Position numbers and translations under genes: made by a program. Below are positions 24,923-35,606 of a stretch of DNA of 43,165 nt, in pieces. Source of the DNA: Candidatus Omnitrophota bacterium (GTDB taxonomy: Bacteria; Omnitrophota; Gorgyraeia; Duberdicusellales; 4484-171). Numbering within the stretch: the first letter of the stretch is position 1; each line of letters opens with the position of its first letter. The DNA lies in NCBI GenBank assembly GCA_018826075.1, contig JAHKAJ010000022.1, positions 1 to 43,165 of the forward strand. Direction: 5' to 3'. The notes beneath the pieces are model-generated. The model was given only the letters and a program-made list of their open reading frames with translations, was not told the origin of the DNA and did no database searches.

Positions 24923-26314
24923 ATGATTAAATTCGGTACAGACGGTTGGCGGGCGGTGATCGCCGAAGAGTTTACTTTCCAAAATGTGAAAGTTGTTTCA
25001 CAGGCAATAGCCGATTATCTTAAGCCGGGAACCAAAAACACCAGGCGGGTAGTCATCGGTTATGACCGCCGGTTTTTGTCTTATGAATTTGCCAAGACAG
25101 CAGGCTTGATTTTAGCTGCCAACGGGATAAAAGTTGTTTTTTCCGACCGGGATATTCCCACACCGGTTGTAAGTTTTCATTGCCGCTATCTTAAATATGA
25201 TTTGGGGGTCATGATTACTGCTTCTCATAATCCGGCTAAATTCAACGGGTTGAAGATCAAAACTCCCCAGGGTGGTTCAGCCGACAGCAGTATCACTGGC
25301 AAGGTAGAGACTTTGCTTCATAAAAGCCCGGTGCGTTGTCTTGATGAACAGTCTGCCCAGGAAAAAAGATTGTTTTTAGTCCAAGACCTAACTAAAGCCT
25401 ATGTCGGATTTTTAAAAAAATTTGTAAATTTAAAAAAGATCAAAAAGCTTAAACTGAAAGTTTTAGTCGACCTGATGTATGGTTCAGGCGACAATTTTGT
25501 GGATAAAGTTCTGGGTAAGAGCCGGATAAAAATAGATTATCTTCATGATCAAAATAACCCTTCTTTTGGAGGAATCAACCCTGAGCCGGTTGAAAGCAAT
25601 CTAAAAGAGATGATCGCCAGGATGAAAAAAGGGGGGTATGATCTGGGCGTTGTTTTAGACGGCGATGCTGACCGGATAGCTATGATTGATTCCAAGGGTG
25701 AATATGTCAATGCCCAGGTAATCCTACCCTTATTAGCCATTCATACAGTCAAGAATCGCAAAACCCCGGGGGCAATCGGCAAAACCGTTGTCGGCAGTAA
25801 TGTTATTGATAAAGTAGCTCTTTCTTTAGGGGTGGCTTGTTATGAGACCCCGGTCGGTTTTAAATATATATCCAGCCTATTTGAGGAAAACCTTATTGCT
25901 ATCGGTGGAGAAGAAGCCGGAGGCATTGGTTTTAAAGGATACATTCCTGAGCGGGATGGTTCGGCGGCTTTCCTTTTTATTTTAGAGATGATCGCTGTTG
26001 AAGGTAGAAATTTCAGTGCTCTTTTAAGGCAATTCTATAAGCAATACGGCCGCTATTATTACAGCCGCACAGCTATTTCAGTGAAAACCGTCAAGAAAAG
26101 CTTAAACGATCTGAAATTACCGGAAACTCTCGGCCAAAAAAGAGTCGAACGCATAAATACTCTCGACGGAATAAAGTTAATAGCTTCTGACTGCTGGCTG
26201 ATGTTTCGAAAATCCGGCACCGAACCGATAGTGCGTATCTACGCCGAGGCTAAAAGCAAGCCAGAAGCTGACCGGCTTCTTTCCCTGGGTAAGAAGATGA
26301 TCTATGCTTTATAG
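24923..26314 (+). CDS. Phosphoglucomutase/phosphomannomutase family protein
   Basis: IKFGTDGWRAVIAEEFT; TASHNPAKFNGLKIK; DGDADRIAMID; GEEAGGIG; FRKSGTEPIVRIYAEA. ATG 24923 preferred over listed 24860. Confidence 0.93.
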   Translation: MIKFGTDGWRAVIAEEFTFQNVKVVSQAIADYLKPGTKNTRRVVIGYDRRFLSYEFAKTAGLILAANGIKVVFSDRDIPTPVVSFHCRYLKYDLGVMITASHNPAKFNGLKIKTPQGGSADSSITGKVETLLHKSPVRCLDEQSAQEKRLFLVQDLTKAYVGFLKKFVNLKKIKKLKLKVLVDLMYGSGDNFVDKVLGKSRIKIDYLHDQNNPSFGGINPEPVESNLKEMIARMKKGGYDLGVVLDGDADRIAMIDSKGEYVNAQVILPLLAIHTVKNRKTPGAIGKTVVGSNVIDKVALSLGVACYETPVGFKYISSLFEENLIAIGGEEAGGIGFKGYIPERDGSAAFLFILEMIAVEGRNFSALLRQFYKQYGRYYYSRTAISVKTVKKSLNDLKLPETLGQKRVERINTLDGIKLIASDCWLMFRKSGTEPIVRIYAEAKSKPEADRLLSLGKKMIYAL

Positions 26315-26873
26315 GTTTTCGATTACAGTCTGCTATTCCTTATTTAAAATATTTTTTAGGTTAAAAATTTCCGGCCAAGAGGCTTTTAGTTGTAAAAAGC
26401 CGTTTATTTTAGCTTCCAACCACTTAAGTTACCTGGATCCGCCGGTTCTAGCTGTTTGTCTGCCTTGCAAAATAACTTTTTTAGCTAAAGAGGAATTATT
26501 CCGTAAGCCCTTAGCGGCTTGGTATTTTAAAGATGTCGGGGTTATTCCCATAAAGCGGGGTAAAAATGATATTTCTAATACCCGCTTAGCCTTAAAAACA
26601 CTTAAAACCAAGCCTTTACTTATTTTTCCTCAAGGAACCCGGGGGGCCAGCCTGGATGAAGCTAGTTCCGGTGTCGGTTTTCTTTGCAAAAGAGCCAAAG
26701 TGCCGGTAATCGCGGCAAAAATATCTGGAACTGACCAGGTCCTTCCCAAGGGCGCCAGATCTCTCTCTTGCGGCCGGATAGAAGTTATTTTCAAGCCGGT
26801 AGAGGGTATAAACCAAAGCGACAGCTATGAAGATATTACCAAAAAAGTGGTCGCGACGATAAAAAGCCTGTAG
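26304..26873 (+). CDS. plsC: 1-acyl-sn-glycerol-3-phosphate acyltransferase
   Basis: ASNHLSYLDPPV (HX4D) and LLIFPQGTRG motifs, 189 aa. Confidence 0.9.
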   Translation: MLYRFSITVCYSLFKIFFRLKISGQEAFSCKKPFILASNHLSYLDPPVLAVCLPCKITFLAKEELFRKPLAAWYFKDVGVIPIKRGKNDISNTRLALKTLKTKPLLIFPQGTRGASLDEASSGVGFLCKRAKVPVIAAKISGTDQVLPKGARSLSCGRIEVIFKPVEGINQSDSYEDITKKVVATIKSL

Positions 26874-26940
26874 GCGCATTCTGTCATCCTGATAATTTTA
26901 AACAAGGCATACAATTGGTGAGTGAAAAATTACATAGAGT

Positions 26941-28224
26941 ATGTTGGTTAAAAGAAAATATTTCTTATTAATTTTAGTTGCTGCTGGGTGTTTGTTTATT
27001 TTTGGTTTCGGTAGTTACTACTTATTTACTGCCCGTGGTTCAAATTCACTAGTCCGGTTTGCGGTTTCCCGCTATCTAAAATCCGAAAGCTTCACTGCCG
27101 AAGGGGTAACCGGCAATCTATTAAAGGGGTTAGTTTATGAAAGTATAAGCTTAAGAAACCTTAAATCTTTACCTCAAGGCAGTGTTTTAGAAGCCAAAAA
27201 AGTCAATTTGGGCATAAGCTTTTTCAATCTTAAAGGATTAACTGTAAAAATCGATAATGCTACTTTGCGAATACCTGGTTTAGATATTATTTTTTTCTAC
27301 GGAAGTCTTAAGGAAGAGAGCCTCGATTTTAATGTTTATTCTAAAAACTTAGCTATTCAAGGAGTGCTTAATTTGTTTGGACCCAGCCCAGAGCTAAGCA
27401 AGTTATCTGGCATAGCCAGAGACCTAGATTTACGTATAACTGGACCTTTGCTTGAACCTAAGATAACCGGGACCCTTTTGGTTGAAAAGCTATATCGCAA
27501 TGGGTTTTCGGCTTCAAATTGTCCGTTTGTCTTTGATCTGCAGCTTAAAGGATTGGGCCAAAGAGTAAAATTATATGGGCAGCTTTCAGCGGAAAAAGCC
27601 GTAATTTCCGGAAAAAGGACGGCTGTAATTAATTTGCAGAAAAGCAAAGCTGTCTTTGAAGGGGACTATAAAAAACCGGTTTTTGAGATAAAGGGTGCAT
27701 CGACCGTAGAGAAAGTTAAAATAAATATCACCTTGAGAGGAAGAATTAACGAATTTGATTTAAAGCTAACTTCAAAACCAGCTTTACCGCAAGAAAAAAT
27801 ATTATTTATGTTAGCTACCGGCAAGCGATGGGCAGGTAGTCAAAGGGCTTTAGAGCAACGAAAAATATCAGCAGAGCTTGCTGCCGATTTTTTGGATTAT
27901 TTAGTTCTTGGCGGCCAAGGCAGCAAGATCGCCCAATTTTTTGGCTTAAGCGATTTATCAGTGCAATACGATAAAAAAACAAAAGGGTTAGGAATCAAGA
28001 AAGATATTTCCGATAAGCTGGGAGCCAGTTACTATCTGGAGGAATCAACAGCAAAAGAGGGAAAGAGCAGTCTTAAGCATAAAATAGGCGGTGATTATAA
28101 AGTTACCGAGCATATCAGTCTGGGAGCAGAGCAGGAGTTTAAAAAAGAAGAAAATATCGTTTCTAACCAGACTGAGTCCAACACCAGCGGCAAGGTAACC
28201 TTGCAATATAAGAAAGAATTTTAA
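26941..28224 (+). CDS. Short TamB/DUF490-like envelope protein
   Basis: N-terminal TM; VTGNLLKGLVYESISL; C-terminal LTSKPALPQEKILFMLATGKRW and beta-rich YKKEF end resemble TamB C-terminus. Confidence 0.65.
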   Translation: MLVKRKYFLLILVAAGCLFIFGFGSYYLFTARGSNSLVRFAVSRYLKSESFTAEGVTGNLLKGLVYESISLRNLKSLPQGSVLEAKKVNLGISFFNLKGLTVKIDNATLRIPGLDIIFFYGSLKEESLDFNVYSKNLAIQGVLNLFGPSPELSKLSGIARDLDLRITGPLLEPKITGTLLVEKLYRNGFSASNCPFVFDLQLKGLGQRVKLYGQLSAEKAVISGKRTAVINLQKSKAVFEGDYKKPVFEIKGASTVEKVKINITLRGRINEFDLKLTSKPALPQEKILFMLATGKRWAGSQRALEQRKISAELAADFLDYLVLGGQGSKIAQFFGLSDLSVQYDKKTKGLGIKKDISDKLGASYYLEESTAKEGKSSLKHKIGGDYKVTEHISLGAEQEFKKEENIVSNQTESNTSGKVTLQYKKEF

Positions 28225-28225
28225 T

Positions 28226-28299
28226 TCGGGACACATCCCATTTAAAAAAGCATTGATTTTATTAAGTTAATTGGACAAATCAAATGGGATGTGTCCCGA
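28226..28299 (+). repeat. Perfect 18-bp inverted repeat with 38-bp spacer
   Basis: TCGGGACACATCCCATTT (28226-28243) and AAATGGGATGTGTCCCGA (28282-28299) are exact reverse complements. Confidence 0.9.
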
Positions 28300-28310
28300 T
28301 TAAGTTGGTG

Positions 28311-28339
28311 TTGACAAAGACTATGATTTGGGAGATAAT
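28311..28339 (+). promoter_or_regulatory. Sigma70-like promoter of rpsA
   Basis: TTGACA (28311-28316), N17, GATAAT (28334-28339). Confidence 0.7.
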
Positions 28340-28403
28340 TGCGGGATTAATTAAGGTAAACTATCCGCCGAAAAGGTGGTTTTAGTTAAAGGAGATTGAA
28401 AGA

Positions 28404-29963
28404 ATGACTAGTGAACAGACAGAGTTGATGAATGCTTATTTTGATTCGATCAAGGAGATAGCTGAAGGCGAGATTATCAAGGGTAAGATCGTAAGTATCA
28501 ACCCCAGCGAGGTAGTCGTTGACGTAGGTTATAAGTCCGAAGGGATAATCCTTCGTGATGAGTTTAAGGGCACTGACCCGAAAGAGAATGATGAGGTCGA
28601 GGTCTATGTCGAAAACGTAGAAGACGAAGAAGGAAAGATCATTCTTTCCTACCGAAAAGCCCGCGAGACCAAAGGCTGGCACACCTTATCTAACAGTTAC
28701 AACGAAGGCGATATCGTTGACGGTACGGTTGTCCGAAAAGTCAAAGGCGGTTACATCGTCAATGTCTTTGGAGTCGAAGGTTTTCTACCTCAGAGTCTAT
28801 CTTCGTTCAGAAACATGAATGACGAAGAGGTGATCAACGAGGCTTTTAAGTTTCAAATCGTAAAGATGAATAAACTCAAAGGAAGCTTTATCATTTCTCG
28901 CCGCGATGCTCTTCGAGCCGAGAAGGAAGTCTTCCGTAAAAAAGTTTGGGAAGATATCCAGGAAGGCAAGATTACCAAAGGCAGGGTCAAAAGCATAACC
29001 AATTTCGGAGCTTTTATCGACCTCGGCGGCGTAGACGGATTATTGCATATTGCCGATATGAGCTGGAAAAAGATCACTCATCCTTCGGAGATAGTAGCTG
29101 TTGGCGATGAGATTCAGATAATGATAGTGGGTTTTGACCGAGAAAAAGGAAAAATTTCCTTAGGTTTAAAACAGACCATGCCTGACCCCTGGAAGGAAAT
29201 CGAAAAAAAGTTCCCTTCGACTTCGGTGATCAAAGGAAGGATTACCAATATTCAAAATTACGGGATATTTGTCGAGCTGGAAAAAGGTATCGAGGGCCTG
29301 GTCCATGTAAGTGAAGTTTCCTGGACCAAGCGTTTCATCAACCTTCAGGATAATTTTGCTCTCGGCGATGTGGTCGAGGCTAAAGTGATCAACGTTGACC
29401 CGAATGAGAGAAAGATATCTTTAAGTATCCGGCAGCTGGAAAAAGACCCCTGGGACGATATCGAGACTCTGGTTACCATAGACAGTACTCTCAAGGGTAA
29501 AGTTTCCGGGTTCGGAGAAGGTTGTGCCTATGTCGAGCTGGAGAATGGTTTAGAGGGTATAATTTACAATGAAGATATATCCTGGACTAAGAGGATTTCC
29601 CGGGCTCAGGAAGTGTTAAAACGTTCCCATAACTGTGAATGGAAGATCCTGGGGATAGACCGCAGCAACAAAAAAGTGATTTTAGGGTTAAAGCAATTAG
29701 TAAAAGATCCTTGGCCGGAGATTTTAGAAAAGTTTCCTTTGGATAAGGTAGTTGAAGGCCAAGTGGTTAAAGTCACCAACTTCGGTATATTTGTCAAGAT
29801 CGATGAAGATTTAGAGGGCTTAGTTTTTTCCGGCGAAGTAGACAAGGATTTAATGGCTAGTTTAAAAAGCGGGGATAAGCTTAAAGTTAAGATCATCAAG
29901 GTCGACCCCGGAGCAGCAAAAATCGGTCTTTCGGCAAACATAGGACAGCCCTCTGCGGAATAA
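28404..29963 (+). CDS. rpsA: 30S ribosomal protein S1 (six S1-like repeats)
   Basis: Repeated S1 motifs e.g. GRVKSITNFGAFIDLGGVDGLLHIADMSW, GRITNIQNYGIFVELEKGIEGLVHVSEVSW. Confidence 0.95.
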   Translation: MTSEQTELMNAYFDSIKEIAEGEIIKGKIVSINPSEVVVDVGYKSEGIILRDEFKGTDPKENDEVEVYVENVEDEEGKIILSYRKARETKGWHTLSNSYNEGDIVDGTVVRKVKGGYIVNVFGVEGFLPQSLSSFRNMNDEEVINEAFKFQIVKMNKLKGSFIISRRDALRAEKEVFRKKVWEDIQEGKITKGRVKSITNFGAFIDLGGVDGLLHIADMSWKKITHPSEIVAVGDEIQIMIVGFDREKGKISLGLKQTMPDPWKEIEKKFPSTSVIKGRITNIQNYGIFVELEKGIEGLVHVSEVSWTKRFINLQDNFALGDVVEAKVINVDPNERKISLSIRQLEKDPWDDIETLVTIDSTLKGKVSGFGEGCAYVELENGLEGIIYNEDISWTKRISRAQEVLKRSHNCEWKILGIDRSNKKVILGLKQLVKDPWPEILEKFPLDKVVEGQVVKVTNFGIFVKIDEDLEGLVFSGEVDKDLMASLKSGDKLKVKIIKVDPGAAKIGLSANIGQPSAE

Positions 29964-29978
29964 GCGAGGATAAATTAA

Positions 29979-31178
29979 GTGGAGCAGGCCTATACCCGCC
30001 ATCTAGACCTTATCAAGGAAAAGTCAGTTGAGGTAATTGCTGAAAGCGAGCTGATTGCTAAATTAAAAGACTCCTGCCAAAACAAGAGACCGCTTAAGCT
30101 CAAAATCGGTTTTGACCCCACAGCCAGGGATATTCATCTGGGTCATACTGTCCTTTTGCACAAACTTCGCAAGCTTCAAGATTTAGGGCATCAGGTTTAT
30201 TTTATCATCGGAGATTTCACTGCTAAAATCGGAGATCCTTCCGGAAAAAACGCGATTCGGCCGGTGTTGAGTGATCGGCAGATAAAAGCCAATGCTCTTA
30301 CCTACACTAAACAGGCATTCAAGATTCTTAATCGGAGAAAGACCACTGTAATCTATAACAGCATTTGGTACCGGAAAATGGATCTATCCAAATTTCTTAA
30401 GCTGCTTTCTCTTTATACTGTTGCCCGGGTAATTGAACGGGACGATTTTTCGCAAAGAATAAAAGAAGGCCGTCCGCTTACCCTTCTGGAGATAATCTAC
30501 CCCTTGATCCAGGGATACGATTCTTATAAGCTGGGAGCTGACATAGAATTTGGTGGAACCGACCAGAAGTTTAACTTAATCGTCGGCAGGCACCTTCAGG
30601 AAGCTTTAGGCCAGGCTCCCCAAAGCCTGGTGACTATGCCGCTTTTGGTGGGTCTAGACGGGAAGAACAAGATGTCAAAGTCATTAGGTAATTATATCGG
30701 AATAACCGAAAATCCTAATACAATAGTAGGCAAGCTGATGAGCATTTCCGATGAGGTGATGTGGGAATATATCCGCCTTCTCTACAACGGTGATCAAAGC
30801 CAGTTAAAAGCCTTGCATCCTAAACAGGCAAAGATGGCCTTAGCTGAAAATATAGTTTCTTTTTATTATAATAAAAGTATCGCCTCGCAGGCTGTCCGGG
30901 AGTTTGAAAGAGTTTTTTCCCAGAGACAACTACCATCGGATTTAGCGGTCTATAAAACCAAAGATACCACAATAGATATTTTGGAAGTTTTGCATAATCA
31001 AGGGTTAGTCTCTTCCAAAAATGAAGCTCGCCGCCTGCTGGCTCAAGGAAGCCTTTATCTAATTGATCCCGGCCAACCCAAAGTTAGCACAGTTATAAAA
31101 GAGCAGGCGGTTATTTTGCCTCCCGGCGGCACAGTGATCAAGATAGGCAAAAAGAAATTTTTAAAAATAGAGCACTAA
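29979..31178 (+). CDS. tyrS: Tyrosyl-tRNA synthetase
   Basis: GFDPTARDIHLGHTVLLHKLRK (HIGH-like), KMSKSLGNYIGI (KMSKS), C-terminal S4 domain. Confidence 0.95.
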   Translation: MEQAYTRHLDLIKEKSVEVIAESELIAKLKDSCQNKRPLKLKIGFDPTARDIHLGHTVLLHKLRKLQDLGHQVYFIIGDFTAKIGDPSGKNAIRPVLSDRQIKANALTYTKQAFKILNRRKTTVIYNSIWYRKMDLSKFLKLLSLYTVARVIERDDFSQRIKEGRPLTLLEIIYPLIQGYDSYKLGADIEFGGTDQKFNLIVGRHLQEALGQAPQSLVTMPLLVGLDGKNKMSKSLGNYIGITENPNTIVGKLMSISDEVMWEYIRLLYNGDQSQLKALHPKQAKMALAENIVSFYYNKSIASQAVREFERVFSQRQLPSDLAVYKTKDTTIDILEVLHNQGLVSSKNEARRLLAQGSLYLIDPGQPKVSTVIKEQAVILPPGGTVIKIGKKKFLKIEH

Positions 31179-31186
31179 TTCTTTCC

Positions 31187-31214
31187 TTGCATTTTAGGTT
31201 GTGATTGCTATAAT
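31187..31214 (+). promoter_or_regulatory. Sigma70-like promoter upstream of galT pair
   Basis: TTGCAT (31187-31192), N16, TATAAT (31209-31214). Confidence 0.6.
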
Positions 31215-31320
31215 ATTTTCCCAAATATAAGGTCGATCCTTCCCGGGCTTAGACCGTAAAAATTCCTTGATTAGACAAGGTGGTTAGGGATCCAAATTTA
31301 GGTAAATAACATCTAAAACT

Positions 31321-32349
31321 ATGCCGGAATTACGAAAAGATCCGATTATTGGCCGCTGGGTTATTATTGCTACTGAACGGGCAAAACGGCCTCAAGAGTT
31401 TAAGGTCAGTCATAACTCTCAGAGTCCCAGCCAGGATTGTCCATTTTGCTCCGGCCACGAAGAATATACCCCGGCTGAGATCTCGGCGATCAGAGAAAAA
31501 GGGGCCAAGCCTAATGGTAGCGGCTGGCAGGTAAGGACTGTCCCCAGTATCGTACCTCTTCTTTACAGTTCCGGAGAACTGGAGAAGCGGCCCCATGGGA
31601 TCTACGATATGATGAATGGTGTCGGCGTGCATGAAGTTATCGTTGAAAGCCCCAGGCATATAGCTTCTTTAGATGAGTTAGAACCTTCAGAGATTTCTCA
31701 GGTTTTAGAAATGTACCGCCAGAGGATTTTGGATCTGGAAAAGGATATCAAGTTTAAATACGTTTTAATATTTAAAAATCACGGAGCCCGTTCAGGGGCT
31801 ACCGGCTCTGAGCATTCGCGTAGCCAGCTGATCGCCCTTCCGGCTTGTCCGAAAAGTGTCAAGGGTGAACTCGACGGAGCCAAGCGTTATTTTGACTATA
31901 AAGACCGCTGCGTTTATTGCGACATGATTTCTCAGGAGATTGGGGATAAGAAAAGGCTGATTCTTGACCAGGATGGTTTTGTGGCTATTGCTCCTTTTGC
32001 TTCACGTTTTCCTTTTGAGACCTGGATTTTACCCAAGAACCATTCGGCTGATTTCAGTAAAAACAGCGACGATGAACTTTATAGTTTAGCCAAGATTTTT
32101 AAAGAAGTATTGCACAAGATCAAGATCACTCTTTCTGATCCGCCTTACAATTATATGTTGCATATCGCACCCTACCGCAGGCCGAAACCAGGGTACTGGA
32201 GTACGATCGATCAGGATTATCATTGGCATATTGAAATTATCCCCCGGCTTACCCAGGTTGCCGGTTTTGAATGGGGGACTGGTTTTTATATAAATCCTAC
32301 ACCGCCTGAAGAAGCAGCTAAGTTTTTGCGCGAGGCCAAAGATGGGTGA
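31321..32349 (+). CDS. Galactose-1-phosphate uridylyltransferase-like protein, copy 1; catalytic His replaced by Arg
   Basis: LRKDPIIGRWVIIATERAKRPQEF, CPFCSGHEEYTP, GATGSEHSRSQLIALP (HxH reads HSR), YHWHIEIIPRLTQVAGFEWGTGFYIN. Confidence 0.88.
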   Translation: MPELRKDPIIGRWVIIATERAKRPQEFKVSHNSQSPSQDCPFCSGHEEYTPAEISAIREKGAKPNGSGWQVRTVPSIVPLLYSSGELEKRPHGIYDMMNGVGVHEVIVESPRHIASLDELEPSEISQVLEMYRQRILDLEKDIKFKYVLIFKNHGARSGATGSEHSRSQLIALPACPKSVKGELDGAKRYFDYKDRCVYCDMISQEIGDKKRLILDQDGFVAIAPFASRFPFETWILPKNHSADFSKNSDDELYSLAKIFKEVLHKIKITLSDPPYNYMLHIAPYRRPKPGYWSTIDQDYHWHIEIIPRLTQVAGFEWGTGFYINPTPPEEAAKFLREAKDG

Positions 32350-33349
32350 ATTAAGGCTAGATCCAATCACAGCCCGCTGGGTGATCATCAGTACCGAAAA
32401 GAATTTCGGGCCGGATAATTACCAAGTGGAAAAACTTGATACCGAAGAGGGGATCTGTCCTTTTTGTGAAGGTAAGGAAAAAATGACCCCTCCGGAAGTC
32501 GACGCTGACCGGGCCAAAGATTCAAAACCCGATACCCCGGGATGGCAGACGCGTACAGTCCCTAATAAATATCCGGCTTTAGCCAACCAGGCCCAAATGA
32601 ATAAATCCGGAGTGGGCATGTTTGATATGATGAGCGGCGTCGGCGATCACGAAGTCATCGTCGAGACCCCTGATCATTCAAAGCAGCTGGCTGATCTGAC
32701 TATTGAGCAGATAAAAAGAATAATCCGGGTCTATAAACGCCGCAGCCTGGCTTTAAGCCAGGACGAACGTTTTAAATACGTGTTGATATTTAAAAATTAC
32801 GGTTTAGTTGCCGGGGCTTCTTTAGAGCATAGCCATACTCAGTTGATCTCGCTTCCGGTAGTGCCCCGCCGGGTTACCGAGGAATTGGAATGTTTTAACC
32901 GTTATTTTGATTACAAGGAGCGTTGTATTTTTTGCGATATCGTACGCCAGGAAATGGAATACCGCCATCGCGAAGTCTGTGAAAACCGCGATTTTATTGC
33001 TTTTTGTCCTTTTGCTTCCCGTTCGCCGTTTGAGATATCAATCGTGCCCAAGAAACATCAGGCTCAGTTTATGGATATCAGCGAGGATATTATTGATAAT
33101 TTTGCCCTTATTTTGAAAGAAGTGCTGGTCAGGGTGAAGAAAACCTTGAATAATCCGCCCTATAATTTTATTATCCATACCAGTCCGGTTAATTCAGCTC
33201 AGCAGGAGCAATATCATTGGCATGTAGAAATCATGCCTAAACTGACTAAGATCGCCGGTTTTGAATGGGGGACTGGTTTTTACATAAACAATACTTCTCC
33301 CGAGGTAGCTAGTAGTTATTTGAAAAAAGTAGAAGTGCAGGATTATTAA
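32342..33349 (+). CDS. galT: Galactose-1-phosphate uridylyltransferase, copy 2; intact HxHxQ
   Basis: LRLDPITARWVIISTEK, CPFCEGKEKMTP, GASLEHSHTQLISLP, YHWHVEIMPKLTKIAGFEWGTGFYIN. Confidence 0.92.
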   Translation: MGELRLDPITARWVIISTEKNFGPDNYQVEKLDTEEGICPFCEGKEKMTPPEVDADRAKDSKPDTPGWQTRTVPNKYPALANQAQMNKSGVGMFDMMSGVGDHEVIVETPDHSKQLADLTIEQIKRIIRVYKRRSLALSQDERFKYVLIFKNYGLVAGASLEHSHTQLISLPVVPRRVTEELECFNRYFDYKERCIFCDIVRQEMEYRHREVCENRDFIAFCPFASRSPFEISIVPKKHQAQFMDISEDIIDNFALILKEVLVRVKKTLNNPPYNFIIHTSPVNSAQQEQYHWHVEIMPKLTKIAGFEWGTGFYINNTSPEVASSYLKKVEVQDY

Positions 33350-34414
<1,065 letters not shown>

Positions 34415-34415
34415 G

Positions 34416-35597
34416 ATGAAACGTACGGTTAAAGACATTGATTTAAAAGGTAAGCGCGTTCTGATGCGGGTGGATTTTAACGTTCCTTTGGATAAGTCCG
34501 GCCGGATCACTGATGATAACCGGATAAGAGGAGCTTTGGAGACGATAAAATATATACTTTTTTCAGGGGGTAAGCTTATCTTGATGAGCCATTTAGGAAG
34601 GCCCAAAGGTGAAAAAAAACTTGAATACAGTCTGGCTCCGGCCGCTGGCCGCCTTTCAGAATTGTTAGGCAAACCGGTCAAGATGCTCAAGGATTGTATT
34701 GGGCTTGAAGTCAGCAAAGACATAGCAGCTATGCAGCCGGGGGAAGTTGTCCTGCTTGAGAATTTACGGTTTTACAAACAAGAGGAGAAAAACGATTCCG
34801 AATTCGCAAAGTCTCTGGCTTCTCTGGGCGATATTTTTGTTAATGATGCTTTTGGAACTGCCCACCGGGCTCATGCTTCTACCGAAGGAGTCACTCATTA
34901 CCTTGAGTCAGTAGCCGGGTTTTTAGTTCAAAAAGAAATCGAGTATTTTGACCAAGTGCTAAAAAACCCTCAAAGGCCGTTGATTTTTATTCTTGGTGGA
35001 GCTAAGGTAGCAGACAAAATCCCGGTTATTGAAAACATGCTCCAACGGGCAGACACTATTCTTATCGGCGGGGCCATGGCCTATACTTTTATGAAAGTTA
35101 AGGGTTGTGAAATCGGTGCTTCCCGGCTTGAACCGGAGAGCATCCCGATAGTTGAAAAAATATTAGCTAAGGCCGAGGCCAAAGCTGTGGAGATAGTCTT
35201 GCCTTTAGACCACATAGTCACTAATAATATAGAAGCAGCTTCTAATGTTGCAGTGACCACCGGGCAAGCTATAGGCCAGGGGTTTATAGGGGTAGATATC
35301 GGGCCTAAGACAATAAGCCTGTTTTGTGATAAAATAGCTAAAGCCAAAACCATTGTTTGGAACGGGCCAGTGGGAATTTTTGAAAATGATAAATTTGCCC
35401 GTGGTTCAAAAGAAATAGCTAAAGCTATTGCTGATTCAACGGCAACTTCAGTGATCGGCGGTGGCGATACTGCCGCAGCAGTAGCTAAATTTTCATTGAG
35501 CGATAAAATGTCACACATCTCAACCGGCGGCGGAGCATCTCTGGAGTATCTGGAAGGAAAAACCTTGCCGGGAATAGCGGCTTTAACAGATAAGTAA
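34416..35597 (+). CDS. pgk: Phosphoglycerate kinase
   Basis: GKRVLMRVDFNVPLDKSGRITDDNRI; LMSHLGRPKG; VWNGPVGIFE; GGGDTAAAV. Confidence 0.97.
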   Translation: MKRTVKDIDLKGKRVLMRVDFNVPLDKSGRITDDNRIRGALETIKYILFSGGKLILMSHLGRPKGEKKLEYSLAPAAGRLSELLGKPVKMLKDCIGLEVSKDIAAMQPGEVVLLENLRFYKQEEKNDSEFAKSLASLGDIFVNDAFGTAHRAHASTEGVTHYLESVAGFLVQKEIEYFDQVLKNPQRPLIFILGGAKVADKIPVIENMLQRADTILIGGAMAYTFMKVKGCEIGASRLEPESIPIVEKILAKAEAKAVEIVLPLDHIVTNNIEAASNVAVTTGQAIGQGFIGVDIGPKTISLFCDKIAKAKTIVWNGPVGIFENDKFARGSKEIAKAIADSTATSVIGGGDTAAAVAKFSLSDKMSHISTGGGASLEYLEGKTLPGIAALTDK

Positions 35598-35606
35598 AGG
35601 AGTTTA

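Noticed and set aside
29606-29941. 111-aa minus-strand ORF opposite rpsA
   Set aside because: Antisense to the S1 repeats; Ser/Leu/Thr-rich shadow frame.
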